Below are positions 7,726-16,206 of a stretch of 33,064 nt of DNA, piece after piece. This DNA comes from Tissierellia bacterium. Lineage in GTDB: Bacteria; Bacillota; Clostridia; Tissierellales; Tissierellaceae. The translations under genes and the position numbers were made by a program. The DNA is taken from assembly GCA_012518035.1 (NCBI GenBank), contig JAAYTL010000057.1:1-33064 (forward strand), in the 5' to 3' direction. The first letter of the stretch is position 1. Every line of letters begins with the position of its first letter. The notes beneath the pieces were generated by a model. It was not told where the DNA came from. It was given only the letters and a program-made list of their open reading frames with translations, and ran no database searches.

Positions 7726-8943
7726 TTATTGGGCCTTAAAATTGTATATGGGCTTAATGATACTATAGATTTCAGCAGTTTCCTCTAAGCTTTCGAGAAT
7801 GTCATCCATGGGTTTATACGCAAATGGAGCCTCATCTAAAGTGGTCTTGGAGATTGAGGTTGAATATATCCCTTCCATACTCTTCTTAAACTCATCCATA
7901 GAGAGTTTTTCTTTGGCGACATTCCTGCTCATTACACGACCTGCCCCATGGGGTGCAGAATAGTTCCAATCTGGATTCCCCTTACCTATTGCTAAGATAG
8001 AGCCATCTCTCATATTTATAGGAATCAGGATTTTTTCACCCTTATAGGCAGAGATCGCCCCTTTGCGTATAATATTATCCTGGAAATTTATATAGTTGTG
8101 TATGGTTTCGAAGTGGTCAAAATCATCTAAGCTTTTGCCTAATAGGGCTTCAAGGATTATCTCTGCCATAACCCTACGGTTCAATGTGGCATACTCCTGA
8201 CATATCTTCATGTCGTGAAGATACCTCTGCCTATATTCTCCCGTCAAGAAGCATAAATCTTTGGGATATTGAGGCCTGAGTCCCTCATATTCCTTGGCCA
8301 AGGCCTTAAGGGCTTTATTGATTTCCTTACGTCTACCTGCCTCCTTATATGTCCTGATTAGCTCATCTTTTCTTTTGAAATACTCTTCCTTACCACTACA
8401 TAAATCTACTGCTAATCTCTGATAGATGTCAGCAACCTGCTTGCCCAGGTTCCTGCTTCCTGAGTGGATTATCAAGTATTTATTATTGTAGTCATCAATA
8501 CCTACCTCAATAAAGTGGTTTCCTCCTCCTAAGGTCCCTATACTCCTCTCTATCCTTTTTGTGTTTTTTAAATCCCTGAGACAGTATAGCTCCCTCAATC
8601 TCTCAAAGTTATATTTTCTTTCATTATGGGTCTTGTTGCCAGAAGGGATTTTATTATAAATTATCTTATCCAGCCTTTCCAAGTCTATATCTATGTCCCC
8701 AAGATCAACTGTAAGCATTCCACAACCTATATCCACACCTACAATGTTTGGTATAACCTTGTCACCCATATCAGCTGTAAAGCCTATAACACAACCCATG
8801 CCCTCGTGGACATCAGGCATGATGCGAACCTTAGAGCCTTCTATAAAATCCTGGTTTAAAAGATTGATAATTTGTTGCTTGGCTCCTTCCTCTATATCCT
8901 TTACGAACACCTTAGCAGAACCATACTTCCCTTGTAGTTCCAT
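7726..8943 (-). CDS. rtcB: RNA-splicing ligase RtcB (3'-phosphate/5'-hydroxyl ligase)
   Basis: RtcB joins RNA 2',3'-cyclic phosphate or 3'-phosphate ends to 5'-hydroxyl ends using GTP and Mn2+. It acts in RNA repair and, in some organisms, tRNA splicing. The 405-residue protein keeps the active-site motifs: PDVHEG (44-48), GVDIGCG with Asp71 and Cys74, GGGNHF with His143, HSGSR with His160, HNYI with His282, and the nucleophile region PHGAGR with His332, which takes the GMP. Length fits the shorter bacterial form. It is the first gene of a two-gene operon. No archease or RtcR regulator is seen nearby, but the 2',3'-cyclic phosphodiesterase ThpR is 5 kb away. Confidence 0.95.
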   Translation of the reverse strand: MELQGKYGSAKVFVKDIEEGAKQQIINLLNQDFIEGSKVRIMPDVHEGMGCVIGFTADMGDKVIPNIVGVDIGCGMLTVDLGDIDIDLERLDKIIYNKIPSGNKTHNERKYNFERLRELYCLRDLKNTKRIERSIGTLGGGNHFIEVGIDDYNNKYLIIHSGSRNLGKQVADIYQRLAVDLCSGKEEYFKRKDELIRTYKEAGRRKEINKALKALAKEYEGLRPQYPKDLCFLTGEYRQRYLHDMKICQEYATLNRRVMAEIILEALLGKSLDDFDHFETIHNYINFQDNIIRKGAISAYKGEKILIPINMRDGSILAIGKGNPDWNYSAPHGAGRVMSRNVAKEKLSMDEFKKSMEGIYSTSISKTTLDEAPFAYKPMDDILESLEETAEIYSIIKPIYNFKAQ

Positions 8944-9044
8944 ATAATCACCCTTTCCAAATCCTCCGTCATCGATTCGCTAAATTGTGTTAATCATTAC
9001 ATTTATACCCTATTTATGTCTACCATAAGCCATGAAAACTATGA

Positions 9045-9746
9045 TTAAGAGTCAAGTTCATCATCAGGATTAAGCGAAAAATAATGTTCTAACCCAGTTA
9101 CTATGGAGTCCACCAGTCTTTTCTGATAATCCTCTGTTAAAAGCAGTTTCTCCTCATTTTCATTGGAAATAAAACCACATTCGATTAAGATAGCTGGCAT
9201 TTTTGTTCTATTTAAAACCATTAAATCATTTCTTACTATTGTACCCATATTTTTTGCCCCTGTTCCTTCAATCATGAAATTAAGGATTATTTCTGCCAAT
9301 TGACTACTATCTAAATCCCCAATTGTACTTTCCCTGTGGGGGCGATATAAGACCTGGATTCCCTTTACGCTAGCCTTATCCTTGATGGCGTTTCCATGTA
9401 TACTTATAAATACCCTGGCCCTCTTCTTATTAGCCAGGTCAGCCCTTAAGCTATTGTCTATGTATTCGTCCTTATCCCTAGTCAGTATCACCTTGTATCC
9501 TTTAGATTTTAAGGCCTCAAAAAGCTTCTTTGAGATCTCTAAGTTTATATCCTTTTCATAGCTCCCACTAAAACCAATTGCTCCAGGATCACGGCCTCCG
9601 TGGCCAGGGTCTATGACAATAACCTTCTCGGAAGATTTAAACTCCTTATCTATAATGGAAGACCTCTTAATAAAAATTAGTGAAATAGTAATAACTATAA
9701 TCAATACTAGGATAATAACCACCAGCCTAAATCTTTTAATAGACAT
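9045..9746 (-). CDS. N-acetylmuramoyl-L-alanine amidase (Amidase_3)
   Basis: This zinc amidase cleaves the bond between MurNAc and the peptide stem. The 233-residue protein has an N-terminal membrane anchor (residues 7-26) and then one Amidase_3 domain. Zinc ligands His49 (DPGHGG), Glu64 and His117 (SIHGNA) and the catalytic Glu189 (LIECGF) are all present. There is no cell-wall-binding repeat. The ATG has AAGGGGGA about 6 bases upstream. It resembles CwlD-type sporulation amidases in size, but the sequence does not prove a spore role. It is transcribed from its own extended -10 promoter. Confidence 0.93.
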   Translation of the reverse strand: MSIKRFRLVVIILVLIIVITISLIFIKRSSIIDKEFKSSEKVIVIDPGHGGRDPGAIGFSGSYEKDINLEISKKLFEALKSKGYKVILTRDKDEYIDNSLRADLANKKRARVFISIHGNAIKDKASVKGIQVLYRPHRESTIGDLDSSQLAEIILNFMIEGTGAKNMGTIVRNDLMVLNRTKMPAILIECGFISNENEEKLLLTEDYQKRLVDSIVTGLEHYFSLNPDDELDS

Positions 9747-9821
9747 ATGTCTCCCCCTTAGTTAGTATGCTAGACAAATAAAGATGTGCTTGTATGAATG
9801 GATCTAGGTATTACTGCTGTA

Positions 9822-9830
9822 ATTATATCA
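9822..9830 (-). promoter_or_regulatory. Extended -10 promoter of the amidase gene
   Basis: The minus strand reads TGATATAAT, a TGn extension with a perfect TATAAT. No good -35 is found 17 bases upstream, where the sequence is the arm of the neighbouring terminator. Confidence 0.55.
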
Positions 9831-9839
9831 CAAGAAGAA

Positions 9840-9869
9840 AAAAACTTGACAGTTTCCTATCAAGTTTTT
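9840..9869 (-). terminator. Terminator after the EamA transporter gene
   Basis: A perfect 10-bp stem AAAAACTTGA/TCAAGTTTTT with a 10-base loop is followed on the minus strand by more T residues. It lies 60 bases after the stop of the EamA gene and ends that three-gene operon. Confidence 0.85.
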
Positions 9870-9931
9870 CCAGCTTTTATATTATTTTTGATTTCCATAC
9901 ATAATGTCACAAAAGATAGTATGAGGCTATC

Positions 9932-10855
9932 TTATCTAGTGGATTCCTGGCTTATCTTATTCAATGCTTTCAGGTTAAAGTTATCTGCCTGGGAAAGCAT
10001 CATACCTGCCAGCATAAGAAGGCATCCTAAAATTCCCCTTGCTGGTAACTTTTCTCCCAAGATTAAGATTCCTCCAATAGCAGCAAATACAGATTCCATA
10101 CTCATAGCTATAGCCGCATGGGAGGCCTTAGCATGCTTCTGGGCTACTACCTGTAATGTATAGGCGATACCTACTGACATAAGCCCTCCATAAAGGATTG
10201 GAGCTGCTGCACTTATAATACCTTCTAATTGGATATCTTCGAAGATAAGGGCACATATAAGACTAAGTAGGGAACAGGTCCCAAACTGAAGAGATGACAG
10301 TTTCAGGGAGTTAACCCTCTTAGTAAAAAATCCTATTGCAATTATATGCATAGCCCAGAAAAAGGCCCCAATTAGTTGTAGTAAATCACCGTAAGCTATG
10401 GTAAAGTTTTCGTTGATACTCAAAAAATATAGACCTAGAGTGGCTACAATAGCTCCAACCCAGACATTGATACTTGTCTTCTGCTTTAGGAAGAGACCCA
10501 ATATAGGTACAAGTACTATATATAGGGTTGTGATAAAACCAGCCTTAGCGGCTGTAGTGTATACTATACCTACCTGTTGTAAGGAGGCTGCTATGAAAAG
10601 AATGCTCCCAGCTATAACCCCATATTTGATTAGGTAGGCATTATTCTCTTGAATATTCTTTTCTTTATCATCTTCACTTGGTTTTGCAAAAAACTTTATA
10701 ACTGGTAGGAGGGATAGACTACCTAGTCCAAACCTTAATCCATTATATGTAAAGGCTCCTAAATAATCCATTCCGACCCTCTGTGCTACAAAAGCAAGGC
10801 CCCAAATCATTGCTGTTATTAGCAACAATAAACTGGAGCGTAATTCTTTATTCAT
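9932..10855 (-). CDS. EamA/DMT-family transporter
   Basis: The 307-residue protein has ten predicted membrane segments in two EamA halves. The first half starts LLLITAMIWGLAFVAQR (residues about 10-26) and the second has GAFFWAMHIIAIGFF near 165. Family members usually export amino acids or other small metabolites. Related residues cannot fix the substrate. The ATG has GGAGG 6 bases upstream. It is the last gene of the operon SLC13 carrier / chorismate mutase / EamA, 28 bases after the mutase. That context makes an aromatic or carboxylic compound a reasonable guess, but only a guess. Confidence 0.9.
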   Translation of the reverse strand: MNKELRSSLLLLITAMIWGLAFVAQRVGMDYLGAFTYNGLRFGLGSLSLLPVIKFFAKPSEDDKEKNIQENNAYLIKYGVIAGSILFIAASLQQVGIVYTTAAKAGFITTLYIVLVPILGLFLKQKTSINVWVGAIVATLGLYFLSINENFTIAYGDLLQLIGAFFWAMHIIAIGFFTKRVNSLKLSSLQFGTCSLLSLICALIFEDIQLEGIISAAAPILYGGLMSVGIAYTLQVVAQKHAKASHAAIAMSMESVFAAIGGILILGEKLPARGILGCLLMLAGMMLSQADNFNLKALNKISQESTR

Positions 10856-10883
10856 AATATTCCTCCGTCATACTATTCTAGCT

Positions 10884-11150
10884 CTACAATCTTTTTCTTT
10901 GCTCTTCCTTACTCAAATCCATCATATATAAAAGGAACTTTTCCAAGGATTCAGCGAAATCTTGATTCTTTAATCTGCTGGTGTTTCTTGCTATTACCTC
11001 TTTTTCCCTGGACGCGTTATAAACAGGAAGTTTGTTAGCCTTTTTATAGGCAGCTATCTTTAATACAATCTCCATTCGCTCTTCAAATAGCGCTACTAAT
11101 TCTGCATCTATCTTATCAATCTTATCCCTATATACTTTTAAATCATCCAT
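10884..11150 (-). CDS. Chorismate mutase, AroQ type (monofunctional)
   Basis: It rearranges chorismate to prephenate, the entry to Phe/Tyr. The 88-residue all-helical protein is the minimal AroQ domain with no dehydratase or dehydrogenase fused. By alignment to the E. coli enzyme the active-site residues are Arg8, Arg25, Lys36, Arg48, Glu49, Ser80 and Gln84. The equivalent of Asp48 is Asn45. The ATG has AGGAGG about 6 bases upstream. It is unusual in lying between two transporter genes rather than in an aromatic amino acid operon: 34 bases after the SLC13 carrier and 28 before EamA. Confidence 0.92.
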   Translation of the reverse strand: MDDLKVYRDKIDKIDAELVALFEERMEIVLKIAAYKKANKLPVYNASREKEVIARNTSRLKNQDFAESLEKFLLYMMDLSKEEQRKRL

Positions 11151-11184
11151 AATCTTTCCTCCTAAATCTGTAAATAGATTTGAT

Positions 11185-12663
11185 TTAATACCCCATTAGG
11201 AAAACTCCTAATGGATATCCGATAACAACTGTAATAGCCACAGTAACAAACATGATGGCCAAACCATATCTCATCATTTGCCCGGCAGTAGTCCAACCAG
11301 AAGCACTAGCCAAGGCTACATTAGGATGGGCAGGGGGTGTGGCAAAGGCATAAGCCCCCATCATACCTATGATGGATGCAACTGCTGGTGTACTAATGAG
11401 TCCATCTGAGGCTATGCAGATTGGAATAGCCACAGCACAAACTACGGTTATAGTTACCATGTTTGATGATAGGTTGGTTTGAAGTGCTGCCCAAAGAGTA
11501 AATATCAAGACAAGGATTAAAGGACTTAAGTCTGATATCATAGGGGCTATATTGGCTGTCAACCAGTCTGTCAGCCCTATATCTGCGTTGGTCATTGCTG
11601 AACCTAAGGCTAGAGTAGAGGCTGTCATAATTAGACTAGCCCATGAAACCCCCTTGCTCATGGCATCATGGAAGTTCAACAATGGCTTACCTTCCACAGT
11701 GATTATTAACATAGCAACAGCCCCTAAAAGTGGTGGAAAGGCAGTTCCAAAACCATTTAAATAATCAGCTAAATCTGGAAGTACTGGTTTAATAAATTCT
11801 GGGACTACCCATAGGGCGATGACTAGGAAGAAAATAGCCAGTATTAGTCTCTCCTTCTTCTCCATAGGTTGTATATCTTTCTTTAAACTGTCCATATCAA
11901 TAGTGTCAAACTTGGACATGTCTGGTTTTAAAAATAGTCTAAATATAAGAATCATGACGACAAAACTGATTATACCAACAGGAATAGCAAAACCCATATA
12001 GGCTGCATAACCAATGGTATTACCAGTTGCCACCTCATAGAATCCCATTGCCATAATTGCAAATACATGGGCTATGGGTGTCATGCCTGAAGAAAGGGCA
12101 CAGGCTATGGTTTGCCCCATTACTAGCCCATTTGCCAGCCTATCATCCTTCTCTAGCCTTAGAACATGGCATATTTCATCCAAGATAGGAAGGTAGATTA
12201 CAAATAGAACTGTAGGAGACATGACCAAGCCTATTATTAAAACCGAGGCACAATAGGATATTAGGAACCACCAAGGTCCTCGTTTGGCTAGTTTACTGGT
12301 TATAAACCATATTGCACACCTTCTGATAAAGGATGTTTGCGATATTGCATAAGTACACATAAAGGTAAACAATAGAAATGAAAAAGTAGATCCCCCAATG
12401 GAACCTGCTAACATGCTATTGAAGTTGATTTCAGGCACAAAAGCTAAGGCAGCTAGGCACAAGAGGCTAGGCCAGTCTATGGATATTGTCAACCAGAGTA
12501 GCAGTACTCCTAGGAATATGCCCAAAACCTGCATTGCCGATTGAGACAGTCCCTCTGGCCCTGGAATGTATTTAAAAAATAATATGAATAATAAGGAAGT
12601 AAAAATCAAGATATTCCTCTTGGTGAATAAGCTATCACCCTGTGTATTTTTTTGGTTTGTCAT
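11185..12663 (-). CDS. SLC13/DASS-type anion transporter
   Basis: The 492-residue membrane carrier has about 11-12 hydrophobic segments. The two halves each have a Ser/Asn-rich pair typical of the divalent-anion sodium symporters. The C-terminal half contains TNLSSN (near residue 410) and AFATPPAHPNVALA (near 455), a family-like substrate and sodium loop. The family usually takes up dicarboxylates, citrate or sulfate. The start is ATG 12661-12663, with GAAGGGCGG upstream. A TTG/ATG pair 30-33 bases earlier has no ribosome site. It leads the operon with chorismate mutase and EamA. Confidence 0.9.
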   Translation of the reverse strand: MTNQKNTQGDSLFTKRNILIFTSLLFILFFKYIPGPEGLSQSAMQVLGIFLGVLLLWLTISIDWPSLLCLAALAFVPEINFNSMLAGSIGGSTFSFLLFTFMCTYAISQTSFIRRCAIWFITSKLAKRGPWWFLISYCASVLIIGLVMSPTVLFVIYLPILDEICHVLRLEKDDRLANGLVMGQTIACALSSGMTPIAHVFAIMAMGFYEVATGNTIGYAAYMGFAIPVGIISFVVMILIFRLFLKPDMSKFDTIDMDSLKKDIQPMEKKERLILAIFFLVIALWVVPEFIKPVLPDLADYLNGFGTAFPPLLGAVAMLIITVEGKPLLNFHDAMSKGVSWASLIMTASTLALGSAMTNADIGLTDWLTANIAPMISDLSPLILVLIFTLWAALQTNLSSNMVTITVVCAVAIPICIASDGLISTPAVASIIGMMGAYAFATPPAHPNVALASASGWTTAGQMMRYGLAIMFVTVAITVVIGYPLGVFLMGY

Positions 12664-12789
12664 AGATGTTTCCGCCCTTCTATTATTGTACATCAATATA
12701 GTATACCACTAATCCAAAGGATTTTGAATAAATTCTTAGGAAAACTCATTACCATATAGCCTAATTCCCCTAAAAAAGAAGGATTTGTC

Positions 12790-13974
12790 CTACTCAATTT
12801 CCCTTACAATACCCCTCTCATCGATTTCTATGTTAATAGAAATATCCTCCAACAAGGAAAAGATACGCTCCTTTTCAGATTCCTCGGTTACTATTTGAGT
12901 TCTAGTATTGGATTGGATTGCAGGAATAATCTCTAACTCAATAGATTCTTCTGTATCATCCCCGTAAAAATGGATATTCAAAAGTATGGTATCTATGTCC
13001 TTATTATTGAACCAGTAGTTACCTAGGCTATATACTATAGGCTTTCCGTTATAATATTCAATCCCTTGTAGGATATGGGGATGAGCACCTATAATAATAT
13101 CCGCTCCTGCATCAAGGTACTCCCTACCGGTACTTAGTTGGACTTCCTCCAATTCATAGGAATACTCAGTTCCCCAATGAACATATGCAATTACATAATC
13201 TGCATTTATTTTGGCTTCTTTAATGGTTTCAACAAATAACTCAGTGTCATAGCATCTTAAAATACCTGGCGAATCCATAGTGGCTTGGGGAGTCATCTTA
13301 TTCTTCTCAGCCCTTGAGGCTGCAACATATGCAATGGTCTTGCCATCAACTTCAAAATAGGCTGGTTCCATTGCCTCATCAATGTTGTGACCAGCTCCAA
13401 CATAGGATATACCAGCCTCCTTCAAGGTGGCCATGGTGTCTATCAATGATTGTGGTCCATAATCGTAGGCATGGTTATTGGCCAGGCTTACTATATCCAC
13501 CCCCATCTCCTTTAATATTTCAACCCTAGAGGGATGGGCCCTAAAGGTATAGGCCTTACCTTTTAAAGGGGTTCCTCCTGTACTATATGTAAATTCATTG
13601 TTTAAGCACATTATATCTGCTTCCTTCATCAGCTCTATTAATTCAGGAGATATGCAATCATATATGCCATTTTCAGCAGTATTGTAGTACTTCATAGTTG
13701 CCCAATTTTCATCAAAGTTTATGTCCCCTGCAAAGGAAAGTACAAAGTCAAAGGGGTTTAGGTCCTCTTCTATTATTTCTTCTCCTCCAGTTTGGTTAGA
13801 AGGTTCTTTATCTTCATTTAAGTCCCCATTGTCAATAGGGGCCTCAGGAGTCTCCGGACCTTCAGACCCATTTAGATATTGGCATCCTGCAATATTAAAA
13901 ACCAATACGAAAGAAATCAATAATATCAGTATTTTTAGGCTTTTAGTTATAATCAGAAAGTTATCTCTCTTCAT
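12790..13974 (-). CDS. CapA-like lipoprotein (PGA_cap metallophosphatase fold)
   Basis: The 394-residue exported protein has a lipoprotein signal peptide with lipobox IAGC (Cys31) and then an acidic, Pro-rich linker to about residue 70. A CapA/PGA_cap domain follows: SFAGDINF near 80, SLANNHAYDYG near 163, YVHWGTEYS near 266, GAHPHILQG near 298, and YSLGNYWFN near 316. Family members include poly-gamma-glutamate synthesis proteins, but many are of unknown role. No capBC neighbours are present, so PGA synthesis cannot be claimed. The ATG has GGAAGGAG about 9 bases upstream. Confidence 0.9.
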   Translation of the reverse strand: MKRDNFLIITKSLKILILLISFVLVFNIAGCQYLNGSEGPETPEAPIDNGDLNEDKEPSNQTGGEEIIEEDLNPFDFVLSFAGDINFDENWATMKYYNTAENGIYDCISPELIELMKEADIMCLNNEFTYSTGGTPLKGKAYTFRAHPSRVEILKEMGVDIVSLANNHAYDYGPQSLIDTMATLKEAGISYVGAGHNIDEAMEPAYFEVDGKTIAYVAASRAEKNKMTPQATMDSPGILRCYDTELFVETIKEAKINADYVIAYVHWGTEYSYELEEVQLSTGREYLDAGADIIIGAHPHILQGIEYYNGKPIVYSLGNYWFNNKDIDTILLNIHFYGDDTEESIELEIIPAIQSNTRTQIVTEESEKERIFSLLEDISINIEIDERGIVREIE

Positions 13975-14130
13975 CTTGTTCTACTCCTTCCATACTTGTA
14001 ATTTATCCTAGATTTGGTGCTAGTAATCTAATCTGTCATATTTAACCTGATTTAAGATAATGATATTGCTATTATATCATATGGATACGAATCATTATAG
14101 GACTATTCAAACCCATCTAAAAGGCTTAAA

Positions 14131-14157
14131 GGCTTAAGACAAGCAATATCTTAAGCC
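14131..14157 (-). terminator. Hairpin, probable terminator after thpR
   Basis: A perfect 9-bp stem GGCTTAAGA/TCTTAAGCC with a 9-base loop. The best T-run (CTTTTT) is on the plus strand; the minus strand has GCCTTTAAGCCTTTT. It is about 100 bases after thpR. The 280 bases between thpR and the CapA gene hold nothing else that I can support. Confidence 0.55.
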
Positions 14158-14256
14158 CTTTTTATCTATAAGATTTAATTAAATCATAATCCTTAGAAAA
14201 AGATAATCACATAATTTAACATAATTCCCAAATATGTAGTAGTCCAGCACCCTACC

Positions 14257-14793
14257 TTAACTTAGATGTTTTGAGTAAATCTCATTGTAAATTAGTTTAC
14301 CAGCAATATTTGTACTTTCCATTAAGCTAATTGAGTCAACCTTGAAACTAATTTTGCTAATATCTTCGTTAATTCCATCTATGTCTAGGTTATCTTTTAG
14401 CTTGACCCTTCTCCCTATGGTAATATGGGGTTTATATTCTCTCTTATCTAATTTAAAACCTTTATCCAGGAGCTGCAAATGGAGCTTGTTTTGTAGGTTA
14501 ATTAAGTCCTTATTATCAAGAAGGCCCAGCCAATAGATATGGCCTTCCCTACCTTTAAAATAACCTAGCCTTGATAAGGTTATGTTAAATGGGTTAGCAT
14601 TTATATCCTTCATAACTGATTTAATATCCTCAAGTCTATCTTCGGATATTTCACCAAGGAACTCCAAGGTCAAGTGTAAATGCTCATCTCTTACAAATCT
14701 ACCTTGCTTGGAGTGTAGTTTAAGCCTCTCCCTAATCTTACTTATATTCTTTATCACCCTGTCATCAAAGTTGATTGCAATAAATAATCTCAT
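14257..14793 (-). CDS. thpR: RNA 2',3'-cyclic phosphodiesterase
   Basis: ThpR (LigT family) hydrolyses 2',3'-cyclic phosphates to 2'-phosphates and can ligate tRNA halves in vitro. The 178-residue two-lobed protein has both catalytic motifs, HLTL (His40) and HITI (His123). The start is ATG 14791-14793, giving the family's usual MRLFIAI, with GAGGG 8 bases upstream. The GTG three codons earlier overlaps that ribosome site and is rejected. It is separated from the encapsulin operon by a terminator, so it needs its own promoter. The nearby RtcB acts on the same kind of RNA end, which may be coincidence. Confidence 0.93.
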   Translation of the reverse strand: MRLFIAINFDDRVIKNISKIRERLKLHSKQGRFVRDEHLHLTLEFLGEISEDRLEDIKSVMKDINANPFNITLSRLGYFKGREGHIYWLGLLDNKDLINLQNKLHLQLLDKGFKLDKREYKPHITIGRRVKLKDNLDIDGINEDISKISFKVDSISLMESTNIAGKLIYNEIYSKHLS

Positions 14794-14828
14794 ACTTATC
14801 ACCCTCTATATTATACCCAATAAATAGA

Positions 14829-14860
14829 AACACTGATTCCCTTATAAAAGAATCAGTGTT
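14829..14860 (-). terminator. Terminator of the encapsulin operon
   Basis: A perfect 11-bp stem AACACTGATTC/GAATCAGTGTT has a 10-base loop. On the minus strand it continues TTTCTATTT. It lies 18 bases after the encapsulin stop. Confidence 0.8.
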
Positions 14861-14878
14861 TTATTAAAGAAGATTGGA

Positions 14879-15658
14879 CTATAGTTTAAATTTGATAACC
14901 AAATCTGGATTTAAGACCCTAAAGGTAAAGGATTCAATTCCGAAGAATTTAACCTTTTCATCAGTATGGGACTCATAACCTATCGAAAAATCCTTTCCTA
15001 TAGTCATAGCTAAATCATCATGATTATGTGGTAATAAATAGGCCCCATCTACAACATGACTTAAAATTATCTTACCACCAATTAATTCTTTAATCCTCTT
15101 GTCTAATGGATATGCCGTTTCTTTGGACAAGATTCTGGTATAGGCTTCTTCATTTACCACTAGGGTAAAGGGGCCTGCTTCAAAGGCCTTTCTTAATTCA
15201 ATTAAGCCCTTGCTTATGGCTGCAACAATGTCAGAAGGATTATTCCCAAATGGGATTTCTTCTTTAGCATATGATTTTAAACCCTTTATGGAAGCACCCA
15301 AGCCATTATAGATGGCATTTTCTTCAAACAAAGCTAGGTCCTTCATTGCCTCTTCTAAGGGCTCATAATCTACATCCTTGGCTCCTCTTAGGATATTATC
15401 TAGCTCTCTTCTATCTAATTCGAATTCTATCCTTGCTTCTGTTAATGGCTGGACCATATAGGTTCCGTAGCTAACCTTTCCTGAACTATCTAGGCCCTCA
15501 AGCCTTCCTATAGGTAAAGTATTGAAATCCAATCCCTTTGGACCATGCACTGAAACCACTCTTCTGGCTGATAGATATGATAATATTACTTCAGTTGCCC
15601 TAGCATCTATCTCTTCCCATGCCAATTTAGATATAGGTGCCTTGTCTCTATTTAACAT
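14879..15658 (-). CDS. Encapsulin shell protein (family 1, linocin M18-like)
   Basis: This HK97-fold protein self-assembles into a nanocompartment. The 259-residue length and the N-terminal MLNRDKAPISKLAWEEID pattern are typical, as are RRVVSVHGPKG (near 32), the E-loop region GLDSSGKVSYGTYMVQPLTE and a C-terminal sheet with GYESH near 233. The start is ATG 15656-15658 with GGGGG 8 bases upstream. A GTG three codons earlier falls on that site and is rejected. It follows the ferritin-like cargo gene by 12 bases, so shell and cargo are co-expressed. The compartment probably stores iron. Confidence 0.95.
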   Translation of the reverse strand: MLNRDKAPISKLAWEEIDARATEVILSYLSARRVVSVHGPKGLDFNTLPIGRLEGLDSSGKVSYGTYMVQPLTEARIEFELDRRELDNILRGAKDVDYEPLEEAMKDLALFEENAIYNGLGASIKGLKSYAKEEIPFGNNPSDIVAAISKGLIELRKAFEAGPFTLVVNEEAYTRILSKETAYPLDKRIKELIGGKIILSHVVDGAYLLPHNHDDLAMTIGKDFSIGYESHTDEKVKFFGIESFTFRVLNPDLVIKFKL

Positions 15659-15670
15659 ATGTTCCACCCC

Positions 15671-16027
15671 CTATTTTAAATCTCCGATATTTAAACCATT
15701 ATCCTGAGCATTTTCGCCCTCTGAGCCTTCTCCTTCAGCTCCTTCTTCTATTGATGTTATATCTCCGTCTGTAAATAAGTAAGTTCTTAGCTCTTCATCC
15801 CATTTGTCCATGTTCCTTCTTAGCCATTCAATAGACATGACAGCATGCTCAATTTCCTCATCCCTATTATGCTCTAAGATCCTCCTTAATGTCTCGTCCT
15901 TTGTAGCAGCTACCCTTTGGTTATACCAGTCTACCGCTTCAATCTCTTCCTTCAGACTGTTTAATGCCCTTGATATGTCCCTGGTCTTTTCATCTAATGA
16001 TTCTACTGGTTCATGATATTGTGACAT
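15671..16027 (-). CDS. Encapsulated ferritin-like cargo protein (EncFtn)
   Basis: EncFtn is a half-ferritin whose dimers form the iron-oxidising site. It is packaged inside encapsulin. The 118 residues comprise two helices with Glu28, Glu58 and His61, equal to Glu32/Glu62/His65 of the Rhodospirillum protein, plus the WYNQR and EHNRDEEIEH motifs. An acidic linker (about 93-109) leads to the C-terminal targeting peptide GLNIGDLK (111-118), which docks the cargo to the shell. The ATG has GGGGGG 8 bases upstream. It is the first gene of the two-gene operon and needs peroxide- or oxygen-driven iron oxidation to act. Confidence 0.95.
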   Translation of the reverse strand: MSQYHEPVESLDEKTRDISRALNSLKEEIEAVDWYNQRVAATKDETLRRILEHNRDEEIEHAVMSIEWLRRNMDKWDEELRTYLFTDGDITSIEEGAEGEGSEGENAQDNGLNIGDLK

Positions 16028-16085
16028 TACTAATCCCCCCTGTTCTTAATGATTTCTCAATTAGTTAATTACCCTAATTCAGACA

Positions 16086-16091
16086 ATTATA
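16086..16091 (-). promoter_or_regulatory. Probable -10 of the encapsulin operon promoter
   Basis: A perfect TATAAT on the minus strand lies about 60 bases before the EncFtn start. The sequence 17-18 bases upstream (CTTAAA) is a weak -35. No iron box (Fur-type inverted repeat) was recognised. Confidence 0.5.
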
Positions 16092-16101
16092 ACAATTTTG
16101 T

Positions 16102-16203
16102 CTATACTTTTAAGATTATTACATACACTAACAAATAGGCTACCAGCCCAACTAAAAAGCTAAAGGGTATACTATATAAGGTCTTCTTGATGGTGAATCT
16201 CAT
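16102..16203 (-). CDS. Possible 33-residue membrane peptide upstream of the encapsulin operon
   Basis: The reading frame starts at ATG 16201-16203 and ends at TAG 16102-16104. It encodes a basic N-terminus (RFTIKK, residues 2-7) and one strongly hydrophobic segment of about 19 residues with a Pro and two Gly near its start. The composition is that of a single-pass membrane peptide, and the TAG lies 11 bases before the encapsulin -10. Against it: the ribosome site is poor (TTTTTGGT), and it begins right after a terminator, so it would need its own promoter or read-through. Low confidence. Confidence 0.3.
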   Translation of the reverse strand: MRFTIKKTLYSIPFSFLVGLVAYLLVYVIILKV

Positions 16204-16206
16204 ACC

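Noticed and set aside
12790-13974. Poly-gamma-glutamate capsule locus
   Set aside because: Only a CapA-like lipoprotein is present. The ligase genes capB and capC are absent, so capsule synthesis is not supported.
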